Assembly: GCA_903958915.1 (NCBI GenBank)
Contig: CAJBVC010000859.1
Location: 1 to 16,891 of the forward strand
Source of the DNA: an uncultured beta proteobacterium
GTDB taxonomy: Bacteria > Pseudomonadota > Gammaproteobacteria > Burkholderiales > Burkholderiaceae_C
Direction of reading: 5' to 3'
DNA: 16,891 nucleotides
The notes beneath the pieces were generated by a model. The model was not told the origin of the DNA and searched no databases. It saw only the letters and a program-made list of their open reading frames with translations. Position numbers and translations under genes: made by a program. Positions 1 through 13,237 of the stretch are shown here, in pieces. Position 1 is the stretch's first letter; each line of letters opens with the position of its first letter.

Positions 1-3411
<3,411 letters not shown>

Positions 3412-3416
3412 GGCAC

Positions 3417-6047
3417 TTACTCCACGATGCGGTATTTCGGCGCGCTACCACCCTGGCCCAGCAGTGTGTTGATTTCCTGCTTCAGTTCAATCATCTTTTC
3501 CTCGCGGTCAATCGTCAGGCGGTTGAAGCGTTCGAGTTCATTCACGCGTTGCGCCAAAGCGGCTTCCGCCTGTTTGCGACCGGTAATGTCCTGCAGCATC
3601 CACACCGTACCTTTCTGCAAGTCGCCCGTATCAATCGCCGCGCCACTGAGCAAGCACCAGAAACGCGACCCGTCAGAACGCACCAGTTCCTGCTCACGCT
3701 GGTGAATTTCACCGTGTGCAATTTTTTCGTATACGGCGCTCCCTCCCGCCTCGAAGTCTGCCTCTGTGGCATACCAGGACCTGGTTGATGTGCCTATGAG
3801 TGCGCCTTCGGAAACACCAAAAAGGGCATCGAGTTTGCGATTGCTGCGGGCTATCACGCGGTCCTTGACAAAGGCGATTCCCAACGTGGTCGCTTCAAAC
3901 ATTGCGCTTTGCTCGGCGATGGCGATACGCATGCCTTCCTCAGCTTCGTTTAGCGCAGTGATGTCATAACCCCAGTTGACGAGATGCTTAGAACCAAAAA
4001 CTTGCTCAAAAGACGCAGACAGTAGCAACAACACCAAGGCGCCATCCGACCGCTTGAAGTGGGCGCGGCAGCGATCGACACGGCGCGTGGCCACAAGCTC
4101 CGCGTCGAACACCGCACGCTCAGCCGCATCAGGCCAGTAATCTGCCACGGAGAGCGCCTGCATTTCCTCCACGCTGTACCCTAGCAAAAAGGACAATCGG
4201 CGGTTGACAAACGTGGACTTGCCGCTGGGGAGTTTGATAATGGTGCAGCCCACCGGACTGAGGTCCAACAACCTTCGCATTTGTTCTTCGCCTTCCTGCA
4301 GGGACTTCTCGTTCTCTTGCAGCGTCAGGGCCAGTTGGCGAGTGTCCTGCAGTAGACGCTCGGTGTCTGCACTGCGTTCCAGAATTTCAAGACTCATGGC
4401 CAAAGTGGGAAGCAGGTTCTCCAGGAGCGACCGTTGCTCCGCCCGGTACGGCTCCAGCAGGGCAAGCTCAAGAATCCCCAGCAAGGCGTTGTTGTGCACG
4501 ATGGGTTGAATCAGGATGGCGCTGGGTTGTGCTGCGCCCATTGAGGTCGTTACCGGCAAATAGCCAACTGGCGGACTGTCCATCAGGAGCACATTGCGAT
4601 CCGTAGCAGACTGACCCACCAACCCTTCTCCATACGCAATTTCCTGCACAAGCGGACATTGGGCAGGGCGAGCAAACCCGCTGCACAACGTCAGCGTCTG
4701 TCTGGATTCGACGGCCAAATACAGACTACCCTGCCCGACCGCCATGTGCCGCGCCAGACCGGTAAGCAGCACACTGCCCAGATCAGCCAAAGACTTTGCT
4801 TTCTGCAAGTCGGTCGAGAGTTCTGCCAGAACCAGGGATTGCGCACTCTGGGCCGCCAGTGCCTGGTTGCCCGCAGTTAGTTGGTCAAACAGCGACCCGA
4901 CGGGCTCGGCAACCCGGGTATAGAGGCGACTTGCTGCAGCGAGGCAAAGCGCCATCAAGACCAGCAACCCGGTAACAATACCAATCAAGAACTCCCTCGA
5001 CAACGGAGCAAAGTCTTGCGCCGGCGCCATCAAAGCCAGTCGAAATTCCTGGTTGCGCAGGGGTTGGGGAAGTAACTTCACGCGCCATTCCTCGTCGCCC
5101 TGCGCAACCAGCGCGCCCAGCATTGAGGTCAATTCAGCGCTGCCCGAAGCCAGCGCCTGTGCCAACACCTTTAGACCAATAGCAGATGGCTCCTGCAGCA
5201 CGGCTTTCTTGATCGACTCTTCCGATTGAAAGCCAGCATTGCGCGGCAAGCCCAACACCTTGCCGTCTGCCGTGAGCAATGCTACCTGCCCATGGGTTGC
5301 GTAAGCGAGTTCAAGCGAGACCCGCGACAAGTCTGCCAGCAGCACATCGAGCGCAACCACCCACTGTGTGCCGGTGGTTTTATCCCGCCAACGCAGTGCA
5401 GCGGTAATGCCAGGCTCTTGCGTCGTCTGAAACATATAGGGCGCAGTCCAGAACACCGTATTCTCGGGGGCTGCAAGTGCTCCGGTAAACCACGGACGCT
5501 TGCGCGGGTCGTAGTCCTGCTCTTTCCATTCTTGGCTGATGCGGCGACGCGCATCTTCCCAAACCAACCAGTTTTGCTGCTTGCCCTTACGCGGCACGTC
5601 CGTGATGCGGTTCTTCCAGCCTTCTGGCGACTTCAGCAAAAGCACCTCGCGGCCTTCGTCGTTGGCAACGTGAATGCTGCTGACGACGCCGCGCTCGCGG
5701 ATGACGGGAATCAGAATGCCATTGAACGCCAGCGGATCGTCTACACGGACCACACCATCCTGGGTCCAGTTGCGCAGAGTCAGCACCACACGCTCGACCT
5801 GGCTGGCAAGGCTATCGAGTTTGTGGCCCATTTGTTTGGCGGCCTCGCGCTGCGAAGCCTCGGCATTGGCCAGCGCCATTGGCTTGGCACGCAGGTGGTA
5901 CACGCTCACGGCCAGGGCGACGATCAACATCACAATCGCCAGCGGAACGCCCCAGCTGATGCGTTGTAACTGGAGCCGAATTCGGGCGCTGCTTGCCTGC
6001 AATGCGCTATCGGCTGCCACGGTGGCTGGTCTCTCGAACGGGTCCAT
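3417..6047 (-). CDS. Membrane sensor protein dCache-GAF-PAS-PAS without output domain
   Basis: An 876-residue predicted inner-membrane sensor. A short cytoplasmic N-terminus precedes TM1 (about 33-50). A periplasmic double-Cache-like region (about 60-345) contains the Cache-type motif [10 protein letters not shown]2 starts near F353 (to about 373). The cytoplasmic part has a GAF domain (about 405-560, GEGLVGQ), a helical linker, two PAS domains (about 590-705 and 710-835, the second ending in the PAC-like [12 protein letters not shown]), a coiled coil and a short tail ending KYRIVE. No kinase, GGDEF, EAL, HD-GYP or methyl-accepting domain follows, so it must act through another protein; the operon's two kinases are the obvious candidates (inference). 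ATG at 6047 overlaps the upstream stop by one base (TAATG), with GGAG at 6055-6058, so translation is probably coupled. The GAF and following helix resemble those in the 1375-residue kinase and the 527-residue sensor. The ligand cannot be predicted. Confidence 0.88.
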   Translation of the reverse strand: MDPFERPATVAADSALQASSARIRLQLQRISWGVPLAIVMLIVALAVSVYHLRAKPMALANAEASQREAAKQMGHKLDSLASQVERVVLTLRNWTQDGVVRVDDPLAFNGILIPVIRERGVVSSIHVANDEGREVLLLKSPEGWKNRITDVPRKGKQQNWLVWEDARRRISQEWKEQDYDPRKRPWFTGALAAPENTVFWTAPYMFQTTQEPGITAALRWRDKTTGTQWVVALDVLLADLSRVSLELAYATHGQVALLTADGKVLGLPRNAGFQSEESIKKAVLQEPSAIGLKVLAQALASGSAELTSMLGALVAQGDEEWRVKLLPQPLRNQEFRLALMAPAQDFAPLSREFLIGIVTGLLVLMALCLAAASRLYTRVAEPVGSLFDQLTAGNQALAAQSAQSLVLAELSTDLQKAKSLADLGSVLLTGLARHMAVGQGSLYLAVESRQTLTLCSGFARPAQCPLVQEIAYGEGLVGQSATDRNVLLMDSPPVGYLPVTTSMGAAQPSAILIQPIVHNNALLGILELALLEPYRAEQRSLLENLLPTLAMSLEILERSADTERLLQDTRQLALTLQENEKSLQEGEEQMRRLLDLSPVGCTIIKLPSGKSTFVNRRLSFLLGYSVEEMQALSVADYWPDAAERAVFDAELVATRRVDRCRAHFKRSDGALVLLLLSASFEQVFGSKHLVNWGYDITALNEAEEGMRIAIAEQSAMFEATTLGIAFVKDRVIARSNRKLDALFGVSEGALIGTSTRSWYATEADFEAGGSAVYEKIAHGEIHQREQELVRSDGSRFWCLLSGAAIDTGDLQKGTVWMLQDITGRKQAEAALAQRVNELERFNRLTIDREEKMIELKQEINTLLGQGGSAPKYRIVE

Positions 6048-9000
6048 TATGCTTCTCCCCGGTCTGCGGTGGGGGCTTCGGGCATCGCCTCCAACGCGGC
6101 ATCAAAGTCAAAGTCTGCAATGGCACTGGCCACCCGCTTCAACGCAAAAGCGAGAGATGTGCCGTGGGCAAGTTCGATCAGTTCTTCCACAGCATCGGCG
6201 GCATCAGCATCGCTGTCCTGCAGCAGTTGGGCGAGCCGTGCAAGTGCCGGCGCCAATGCCGTCAGGTCTGCGGCAGACGCCGCGGGCTGCATGGGCGCTG
6301 GTGGTTCTGTCGCGACCGCTGGTTTCTCGATGCCAATTGCCCCTGCAGCGCCCGCGTCGCGTGCGTGGTTCGCTTCTTTCTTTATAGCAAGTTCGCCCTT
6401 GGGCCTGATCCACTTGGCAATGGTGGCAAACATCTCCGCCACGTTGAGTGGCTTCGCAATGTGGTCCCACATGCCGGCACTGAGTACCTTCTCACGGTCT
6501 CCGGCCATGGCGTTGGCGGTCATGGCGATGATCGGCAGGTGTTCGAACGCTGCATTTCGCCGTATCGCGCGCGTGGCGGTGTAGCCGTCCATCACCGGCA
6601 TCTGGCAGTCCATCAACACGCCGTCAAACGCAGGGTCGTCCGCCAGAATGTCGAGCGCTTCCTGACCGTGGTTGGCCAGCACCACCTGCATACCGGCGCT
6701 CTGCAGCAGCTCCAAGGCGAGCTCCTGGTTCATGTCGTTGTCCTCGACCAGCAACACCTTGAGTCCGGCCAGTTTCGACATGGCGTCCGTCAGTGGGTCA
6801 GGCTTCTCCTGGGCATTTGCATCGTCAACCGAGCCCAGATCGAGCGCCTCGCAGATCGCATCCACCAGACTGGCCGAAGTGATCGGCTTGGTAAGCGCTG
6901 TTTTCAGCGTGACTCCACGTTCCTGTGCCACCTGCACAGCTTCTTCGCGGCCATGGCCGGTAATCATGATGACGGGCGGAATCCGTGCCATGGCACTGGC
7001 CTGCAGCCGGCGCGTGGTTTCTATGCCATCCATCACCGGCATTTTCCAGTCCATCAACACCAGGTCGTAGGGCTGATGCTTGGTATCGGCCTGCAGCAAG
7101 ATCACCAACGCCTGCGCGCCGTCGATCGCCACATCCACCTCCAAGCCCAGCGCGCTGGCCATAGCGCAGAGGATCTCACGCGCCATGGCGTTGTCGTCCA
7201 CTATCAAAGTGCGCAAGCCCTTCAACGCGTCCGTTTGGAAATCGCGCCGTGCCTGGGGGGTTTTCTGCACACCAAAACGCGCGTGAAAGTGGAAGGTGGA
7301 GCCCTTGCCCGCTTCGCTTTCCACCCAGATGCGCCCCTGCATGAGCTCCACCAGGTTTTTGGAGATGGCCAACCCAAGTCCGGTGCCACCGTACTTGCGG
7401 GTGGTGGAAGCGTCGGCCTGGCTGAAAGACCGGAACATTTTGCCGCATTGCTCCGGCGTCATGCCGATGCCACTGTCCTTTACCCAGAAGTGCAACTCCA
7501 CCCCCTGCTCGTCTTGGGCCAGCTTTTCAATGCCTACGACGATTTCGCCATGTTCGGTGAACTTGACAGCGTTATTACCCAGATTGATGAGGATCTGGCC
7601 CAGCCGCAGTGCGTCGCCAACCAACGCAGTGGGTACGTCTGACCCCGTATTGAAGAGCAGCTCCAGGCCTTTGTCCTCGGTCTTCAAGCTCATGAGGTTG
7701 GATAGGTTGTCCATCACATCTTCCAGACGGAAGTCGATGCTCTCCATGCTCATCTTGCCGGCTTCGATCTTGGAAAAGTCCAGGATGTCGTTAATGATGC
7801 CCAGCAGGTTGGTGCCCGAGCGGTGCACTTTCTCAATGTAGTTGCGCTGCTTCTTGTCCAGATTGGTTTGCAGTGCCAGGTGGCTCATGCCGATGATGGC
7901 GTTCATCGGAGTGCGAATCTCGTGGCTCATGTTGGCCAGGAAGTCGCCCTTCGCCTTGGTCGCTTCTTCGGCAGCGCGCCGGGCTTCCGCCATGGGTGTG
8001 ATGTCGGCAAAGGTGCCAACCAGCCCGCCCGGAGTTCCATCCACTTTTGCAAAGCCACGCACGTAGTACAGAGTGTCGTGAATCTTGCCGTCGGCAAACG
8101 GCATCGAAATCTCCTGTTGTACCGAGCCGCAACTGGCAATAACGGCCTCGTCTTGCGCTTGATAGGCGATCCGATCCGCCTCGGGAAGGTACTCCAGCTC
8201 CAGCACGCGTTTGCCAATGAGGTTTTCGGATTGCACCCCAAAGGTTTCTTCATAAGCCTGGTTGAATCCCAGGAATCGGGCATCGGGATCCTTGTAGAAC
8301 ACCGGGTAAGGAATGGTGTTGAGTAGCGCCTGCAGGAAAGCTGAATGGTCCCGGGCGGCCCGCTCTGCAGCCTTGCGTTCGGTAATGTCACGGTACACGA
8401 TGACAGTGCCGACGATGGTGCCGTCTTTGTGCACCGGTGTCGTTGAGTACTCCACGGGTAGGGCAGACCCATCCTTGCGCCACAGCACCTCATCGTCGAC
8501 GGTGCGCTGCTGACCGTCTTGCGCAGTGAGGTACATGTTGCTCTCGGCGCGTGTCAGGGCCGCGCCATTCGCGTACGTGTGGTGCACGAGATCGTGCATG
8601 TTCTGGCCCACAAAGGTCTCCGGGGTGAACCCCAGCATGGCAGACGCTGCCGGGTTGGCAAAGGAGATGCTTCCCTGCTCGTCCAATCCCACAATGCCGT
8701 CCTTCACCGAGTCCAGAATCAGCCGACTGCGCTCTTCCAGAATGGCCAGGCTGGCGGTCGTCTCCTTGAGCGACTTTTGCTGGGCTTCCAACTCCACTGT
8801 TTGTTCTTCCAGATGCGCCGCCTGCCGCTCCATGCTCTCGGCCTGGCGCTGCGTCTCCTTGAGGAGCTGTTCGGCCTTGACGCTGCGCTCAAGGATTTCC
8901 ATGTTCATCGCCAGAATCGGCATCAACCCGTCGAGCAGTGCGCTCTGGCGCGCGTCAAACTTGGCATAGGTGGCAAGTTCCATTACGCCCAGCAGGCGAT

Positions 9001-10174
9001 CACTGCGCAGGACCGGGTGCACCGCAATGGCGCGTGGCACCGCCTCCCCCAGACTCGAGCCAATGCGGATGTAGTCACCAGGGGGATCGGTGAGAATGAT
9101 GGGCTCCATCTCCAGGGCACACTGCCCCACCAGACCCTGCCCAATGGCAAAGTACTGGTCCATGTGCTTGCGTTCCCGAAAGGCATAGCTTCCCAGCAGA
9201 CGCAGGCGTCTATGCTCTGCCTCATAGATGTAAAACACACCATGCCCCAGGTTGACCAGTGGACCGACGCTGGACAGGAACACCTGTGACATATCGGTGA
9301 ACGAGCGCACTTGCTGCAACTTGCCCGCAATATCGGCAATATGGGTTTTCACCCAACGCTCGGTTTCCATTTGCATTGCCTCGCGTTGGAGCACTTGGAC
9401 GGCAATGGCCAGTTCGCCCACTTCGTTGGGGTAGTCGCCGTGGGGTACTGCTTCGGACAAGTGCCCCTGGGCCAGGCGTTGCACCGCGTCGCGGATCCGC
9501 AGCAGTGGAAGTCGGATCGTGGTGGCCACGACCACCCCCGCAGTGACTCCCGCCACCAGGGCCAGGAAAACCAGCACCATGGTGATCGTCAATCGCGCAG
9601 ACGCATCTTCGCGGGTGGACTGTGCCAACGCAGCAACCCCATCGCGCTGAATCCGCTCGGCCTGGGTGAGCGCTTCATTTGCCGACTGACCCGATGACTG
9701 AAACTGGGGCGATGCGACCAGTACCAGGGCCTCGTCCGCGCGCCCATAGTTCATCAGCGTCACTGCCTTGTCCACATCGCGCAGATATACCGCGAAACGT
9801 GCCTCAAACTGGTCTAGCAGTTTGTTCAGTTCGGCGCTGTCAGCGCGCGTTCGCAGATCTTTGAGGTTGCCTGGAATAAGTTTGCGGGCCTCGATCATTT
9901 GTTGCATCGCCTGATCCCTGCTGGGGGCGTCGGAGACCATCAGGGCCTGCCGCACAGTGCGGCCAATCTGCAGGTAACTGATCTGCAAGTCCTTCACGCG
10001 TTCTACCCCCAGCACGCCCTGTTGGTAAAGAGTCTCTACGTCGGCATTGAGTTTGGTCTGAATCCACAGGCTTTGCATCCCCATGCCCAGCACAATCAGT
10101 ACCAGACTGGCGAAACCCAACAGCAGCTTGAAGCGTAAGGAGCGGCGCTCCAGCGCCATCAATAGGAGATTCAT
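6047..10174 (-). CDS. Membrane hybrid histidine kinase: 4HB-HAMP-GAF-PAS-PAS-HisKA-HATPase-REC-REC, no HPt
   Basis: A 1375-residue inner-membrane sensor kinase. TM1 is about 15-37. A periplasmic helical region (about 40-190) resembles the four-helix-bundle sensor of chemoreceptors. TM2 runs about 195-217, then HAMP (about 215-268), GAF (about 285-435, GQGLVGQ), a Q/E-rich coiled coil (about 440-485), and two PAS domains (about 490-610 and 615-735). HisKA has H751 in MSHEIRTP; the ATPase N-box Asn is 868; GIGMT and GGTGLGLA are present. Receivers carry D1042 (LMDWKMP) and D1189 (LMDCQMP). After receiver 2 comes a low-complexity A/P linker and a helical tail of about 85 residues ([21 protein letters not shown]) with no HPt histidine motif. 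Phosphotransfer onward therefore needs an HPt in trans, plausibly the one in the operon's last kinase. ATG at 10174 has GAGAG at 10182-10186, spacing 7. It starts 21 nt after the cheBR stop and its own stop overlaps the next start. Confidence 0.92.
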   Translation of the reverse strand: MNLLLMALERRSLRFKLLLGFASLVLIVLGMGMQSLWIQTKLNADVETLYQQGVLGVERVKDLQISYLQIGRTVRQALMVSDAPSRDQAMQQMIEARKLIPGNLKDLRTRADSAELNKLLDQFEARFAVYLRDVDKAVTLMNYGRADEALVLVASPQFQSSGQSANEALTQAERIQRDGVAALAQSTREDASARLTITMVLVFLALVAGVTAGVVVATTIRLPLLRIRDAVQRLAQGHLSEAVPHGDYPNEVGELAIAVQVLQREAMQMETERWVKTHIADIAGKLQQVRSFTDMSQVFLSSVGPLVNLGHGVFYIYEAEHRRLRLLGSYAFRERKHMDQYFAIGQGLVGQCALEMEPIILTDPPGDYIRIGSSLGEAVPRAIAVHPVLRSDRLLGVMELATYAKFDARQSALLDGLMPILAMNMEILERSVKAEQLLKETQRQAESMERQAAHLEEQTVELEAQQKSLKETTASLAILEERSRLILDSVKDGIVGLDEQGSISFANPAASAMLGFTPETFVGQNMHDLVHHTYANGAALTRAESNMYLTAQDGQQRTVDDEVLWRKDGSALPVEYSTTPVHKDGTIVGTVIVYRDITERKAAERAARDHSAFLQALLNTIPYPVFYKDPDARFLGFNQAYEETFGVQSENLIGKRVLELEYLPEADRIAYQAQDEAVIASCGSVQQEISMPFADGKIHDTLYYVRGFAKVDGTPGGLVGTFADITPMAEARRAAEEATKAKGDFLANMSHEIRTPMNAIIGMSHLALQTNLDKKQRNYIEKVHRSGTNLLGIINDILDFSKIEAGKMSMESIDFRLEDVMDNLSNLMSLKTEDKGLELLFNTGSDVPTALVGDALRLGQILINLGNNAVKFTEHGEIVVGIEKLAQDEQGVELHFWVKDSGIGMTPEQCGKMFRSFSQADASTTRKYGGTGLGLAISKNLVELMQGRIWVESEAGKGSTFHFHARFGVQKTPQARRDFQTDALKGLRTLIVDDNAMAREILCAMASALGLEVDVAIDGAQALVILLQADTKHQPYDLVLMDWKMPVMDGIETTRRLQASAMARIPPVIMITGHGREEAVQVAQERGVTLKTALTKPITSASLVDAICEALDLGSVDDANAQEKPDPLTDAMSKLAGLKVLLVEDNDMNQELALELLQSAGMQVVLANHGQEALDILADDPAFDGVLMDCQMPVMDGYTATRAIRRNAAFEHLPIIAMTANAMAGDREKVLSAGMWDHIAKPLNVAEMFATIAKWIRPKGELAIKKEANHARDAGAAGAIGIEKPAVATEPPAPMQPAASAADLTALAPALARLAQLLQDSDADAADAVEELIELAHGTSLAFALKRVASAIADFDFDAALEAMPEAPTADRGEA
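6406..7991 (-). repeat. Paralogous kinase/receiver block, copy 2
   Basis: The partner of 540-2125, in direct orientation, within the 1375-residue kinase gene. Similarity stops on one side at the PAS domain and on the other near the linker after receiver 2, where copy 1 continues into an HPt and this copy does not. Confidence 0.85.
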
Positions 10175-10195
10175 AGCACGACTCTCATGTGTAAT

Positions 10196-11650
10196 TCAAT
10201 GCAGCCGCCGAAACAGCCGGTGGTAATGGTCGATCGGAGAAAACATCGTGTTGCCCACGGAACTCAGCGACTCCGAAGGGCCGATAAAAAGCAAGGCTTG
10301 CGGACGCAGCGCTTGGTAAAAACTCTTGATCAATCGATCCTGCAGCGGGCTTTTCATATAGATCAGCAAATTGCGGCAGCTGACCAAATCCAGCAAGACT
10401 TTGGGTGGACCTGTCAATACGTCGCGCTGTTCAAAATCAACAAGGCTGCGCACCTCTGCAGAAACTTCAAAATCGCCCCCCTTACGAGAGAAGTAGCGGG
10501 CCTGCAGTGACTCATCCATTTCCTTGAAAGCTGGCGCGCGGTACCGGCCTGCTCGGGCGGTCTCGAGCGCGTTCGGGTTGAGGTCGGTGCCAGTGACCAC
10601 AAATTCCTGCCGCAGTTGCTGCTTGTTCAACAGCTCACGCAAAAGGATGGCCAGCGTATAAGCCTCTTCGCCCGAGGCACACCCGGGAACCCACACTTGT
10701 ATCGGTTCGCCAGCGGGCTTGCGCTTGAGCAAGTCCAGCAGGACAACTTGCAATGCGTCAAAGGACGCGCGATCACGAAAAAATGACGATACCGAGACCA
10801 GAAACAACTGCTGCAGGGCTTGCAACTCCGATGGGTTGCGCCGGATGAACGACTGGTAGGCATCAGGGCTGTTGGCGCCCTGCGCGGCCTTGCGTTTTTC
10901 GAGGCGCCGCAGCAAGGTGTCCTCCTTGTAACTGGAAAAATCGATCCCAGTGGCCTGACGAACCTGGCGCAACAGCCCCTGCAACTCCTGCTGCGCCGGT
11001 TCTTGCTCCTTGGCGTCGCCCTGGGGCATTTGTTGCCAGAACGGTGCCGCCGCGGCAGCGCCGGGAGGCGACCAGCCTGCCACGGGATTTCCTGGGAATA
11101 GGGATGCGAGTCTTGCAGCAATTTGCTGTGCGGGCATGACTTGATCGACCGCCCTAGAGTCAATCGCGGCCTGCGGCATGCCATCGAACTTGGCCTCCTG
11201 CGGATCCTGCGCAAATGTAATACCACCTGCAGCTTTGATCGCGCGACATCCGGTTGCGCCATCGGACCCGGTACCGGACAAAACGATGCCAATGCCACTG
11301 GCGCGGCAATTCTTGGCGATGGACTGCAGCAGGACATTGACCGACGGCGTGGAGATATTCTCGGGCACAGGATCTCCGAGGTGTAGCGCATCACCCTGCA
11401 CCTGTCCGTCCTTGCCAGAGGGAATGACATAGACGGTATCGGCCAGCATCTGTACGCCGTCGGTGGCCAGTACCACCGGCAACTTTGAGGAGCGCTGTAT
11501 CAATCGCACAACCAGCTCGTCGTGGCCATCTTTTGCCATATGCTGGGCCACCACATAGCGGATGCGACCCGTGGCCTGCACATTGGCAAACATCGGCAGC
11601 ATGGCTTCGAGTCCGCCGGCCGAGGCGCCGATACCGGCCACCGGCATCAT
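10196..11650 (-). CDS. CheB-CheR fusion: protein-glutamate methylesterase / methyltransferase without receiver domain
   Basis: A 484-residue cytoplasmic bifunctional enzyme. Residues 1-187 form a CheB methylesterase domain with the Ser-His-Asp triad visible as S10 (GIGASAGG), H37 (VAQHM) and D130 (LSGTGSDG). A linker (about 190-215) leads to CheR: an N-terminal helical part (about 220-290), then the SAM-binding fold with VPGCASGEE at 321-329, acidic D356 in GTDLNPNAL, and SCRNLLIYM (424-432). In chemotaxis such enzymes set the methylation level of receptor glutamates. Classical CheB has an N-terminal REC domain; here it is absent, so the esterase would not be switched by phosphorylation in the usual way. 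No chemoreceptor signalling domain, cheA or cheW is encoded in the window, so the substrate is unknown; helical regions of the neighbouring sensors are candidates (inference). The start ATGATG overlaps the upstream stop by 4 nt (ATGA, 11647-11650), and a weak GAGAA precedes it, indicating translational coupling. Either of the two adjacent Met codons could initiate. Confidence 0.93.
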   Translation of the reverse strand: MMPVAGIGASAGGLEAMLPMFANVQATGRIRYVVAQHMAKDGHDELVVRLIQRSSKLPVVLATDGVQMLADTVYVIPSGKDGQVQGDALHLGDPVPENISTPSVNVLLQSIAKNCRASGIGIVLSGTGSDGATGCRAIKAAGGITFAQDPQEAKFDGMPQAAIDSRAVDQVMPAQQIAARLASLFPGNPVAGWSPPGAAAAAPFWQQMPQGDAKEQEPAQQELQGLLRQVRQATGIDFSSYKEDTLLRRLEKRKAAQGANSPDAYQSFIRRNPSELQALQQLFLVSVSSFFRDRASFDALQVVLLDLLKRKPAGEPIQVWVPGCASGEEAYTLAILLRELLNKQQLRQEFVVTGTDLNPNALETARAGRYRAPAFKEMDESLQARYFSRKGGDFEVSAEVRSLVDFEQRDVLTGPPKVLLDLVSCRNLLIYMKSPLQDRLIKSFYQALRPQALLFIGPSESLSSVGNTMFSPIDHYHRLFRRLH

Positions 11651-13230
11651 GCGTTCTCAGCCAGTGCGGGGCCTGCCGGCATTTGATTCAAACGCTGCAA
11701 CAACAGATTGCGCCGCAGAATTTCCATGCTGTTGGCCAGCAACGCCAATGTCTCTTCCAACTGGTTCAGCGTTTTATCGTGGGGCGCCTGCAGTATCGCG
11801 AGTTCCACGACACCAATGAGTGATTCATGCAGTACGAGCGGGGACAACAACAACGCGGCTGGGTGCGTGCTGCCTAGTCCGGACCGTACAGTCCAGAAGC
11901 CGCCCGGTGGCGTCAGTACCAGTTGACTACGTCGCTCCTTGGCACATTGCCCCAGCAATCCCTCTCCAAGCACCAGCTTGGCAGTGGGCTGCTCGGCGCT
12001 GGCACTTGAAGCGACCAGCTCCAAAACCTCCGCGCCTTCAGACGACACGGCATAAACGGTGCCTTGCACGACCCCCAGCTTGTCGCGCGCCTCGATCAAG
12101 AAAACGCGCGCTAACTCTTCCAAGGTCTCGCATCGCTGCAAGCGCATGGAGGTATCCGCCAGTCGCGCCCGAAAGGTCGCCCGCTGCTCCTGCTGCTGTG
12201 CATAGACCTTTAGTTGTGCCGTGGCCTCGTCCTGCGCGCGTCGGCCACGCAACAGGTGCACCCACATCCACCCGAGTAATACGCCCAGGGCGGCAGTCGC
12301 AGCGCCTTGGGCCACAGAACTCCCGGGCGCCGCGCTTTGGGCGAGGTCTTCCATCACGATCAGGGTCCAGTCGCCCGATGGGTCGTTCCAGTGCACCGGA
12401 GCAATCCCAATAGCAAATCGTCGTCCATCGAGGCCCTGAATTCCGGCGCCGGCCGCCAGGGGTAACGGCATGGGGTCCGTTTTTTCGAACAAGGGACCAA
12501 ATTGCTTGAGGTCGCGTATCGCTTTCAGGCGTTCGGGCGTCGCAACGTCTTCAAGCATGCCTATCCATGTTGGATTGGTCGCCGCAAACACCACCCCCTG
12601 GGGTGAAAGCAGGAGGGCGTGATCGAATTTGCCTTTGAGCAAGGCATCGACACGTTCCAGATTGGTACGCGCGACCACCGCGCCAATTCCGGAAGTAGCC
12701 CGCGCTCGCTCGGTGTAGACCGGCGCAGTGAAATACAGCGAACGGTCGCCGCGCGCCATGCTGACAGCGGCGTACACGCTGGTCTGGCCCTTCATCGCCA
12801 TCTTGTAGTACGGGCGAAATTTCACGTCCAAGCCCGTCGACGGTTTGTTGATGCGGTCCCAGGAAGACTTGACAATGCCATCCTCTCCCACAAGAAACAC
12901 ACCTTCGGCCTCAAAGGAGTTGCCAAGCGTCGACAGGGTCTGCGGGACGTTGGCATCAATGGACATAAGACCGTTGGAAACCTCCTGCTTGATATCGGGA
13001 TCTGCCAGGCCGAGCAAGGTGATGGAGCCCATCAGGTTGCCGTTGAGCGTGCTCGACATGATCTCGATGCTGCTGCGTCTTGCTTCTGTTTGCAGCAGCG
13101 AGACACGCTGGCCTTCGCGGCGGTTGAGATCGGTCGCCGCAACCAGCACCCCGGCAAGCAGACTGAACAGAATAGCCGCAACCCACGCCGCGCGTGGGTG
13201 GTAGACAAAATACGTCAGCAACCGGTTCAT
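11647..13230 (-). CDS. Membrane Cache-GAF sensor protein without output domain
   Basis: A 527-residue predicted inner-membrane protein. TM1 lies at about 13-34. A periplasmic PDC/Cache-like sensor (about 40-275) contains the typical FRPYYKMAMKG stretch, as in DctB-type and other Cache sensors. TM2 is about 293-315. A cytoplasmic coiled coil (about 316-350) precedes a GAF domain (about 350-490, GEGLLGQ) and a helix ending NSMEILRRN; the last about 20 residues look unstructured. No kinase, cyclase, HD-GYP or methyl-accepting domain is present, so it must signal by contact with a partner. Its GAF and trailing helix match those of the two other membrane sensors in the operon, suggesting heteromeric assembly or a shared ligand (inference). 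It starts 7 nt after the HD-GYP gene, behind a weak SD-like GGGTGAG, and its stop overlaps the cheBR start by 4 nt. A hypothetical sensor is the safe name; the ligand is unknown. Confidence 0.88.
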   Translation of the reverse strand: MNRLLTYFVYHPRAAWVAAILFSLLAGVLVAATDLNRREGQRVSLLQTEARRSSIEIMSSTLNGNLMGSITLLGLADPDIKQEVSNGLMSIDANVPQTLSTLGNSFEAEGVFLVGEDGIVKSSWDRINKPSTGLDVKFRPYYKMAMKGQTSVYAAVSMARGDRSLYFTAPVYTERARATSGIGAVVARTNLERVDALLKGKFDHALLLSPQGVVFAATNPTWIGMLEDVATPERLKAIRDLKQFGPLFEKTDPMPLPLAAGAGIQGLDGRRFAIGIAPVHWNDPSGDWTLIVMEDLAQSAAPGSSVAQGAATAALGVLLGWMWVHLLRGRRAQDEATAQLKVYAQQQEQRATFRARLADTSMRLQRCETLEELARVFLIEARDKLGVVQGTVYAVSSEGAEVLELVASSASAEQPTAKLVLGEGLLGQCAKERRSQLVLTPPGGFWTVRSGLGSTHPAALLLSPLVLHESLIGVVELAILQAPHDKTLNQLEETLALLANSMEILRRNLLLQRLNQMPAGPALAENA

Positions 13231-13237
13231 GTCGGGC

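Noticed and set aside
5993..7642. Long open frame on the plus strand (549 codons) opposite the membrane kinase
   Set aside because: A shadow of the HisKA-REC-REC coding region caused by codon bias in GC-rich DNA; no ribosome-binding site or family resemblance.
6047..10174. Calling the 1375-residue protein a methyl-accepting chemotaxis protein
   Set aside because: The four-helix sensor and HAMP are MCP-like, but there is no MCP signalling hairpin; it has full HisKA, ATPase and two receivers.
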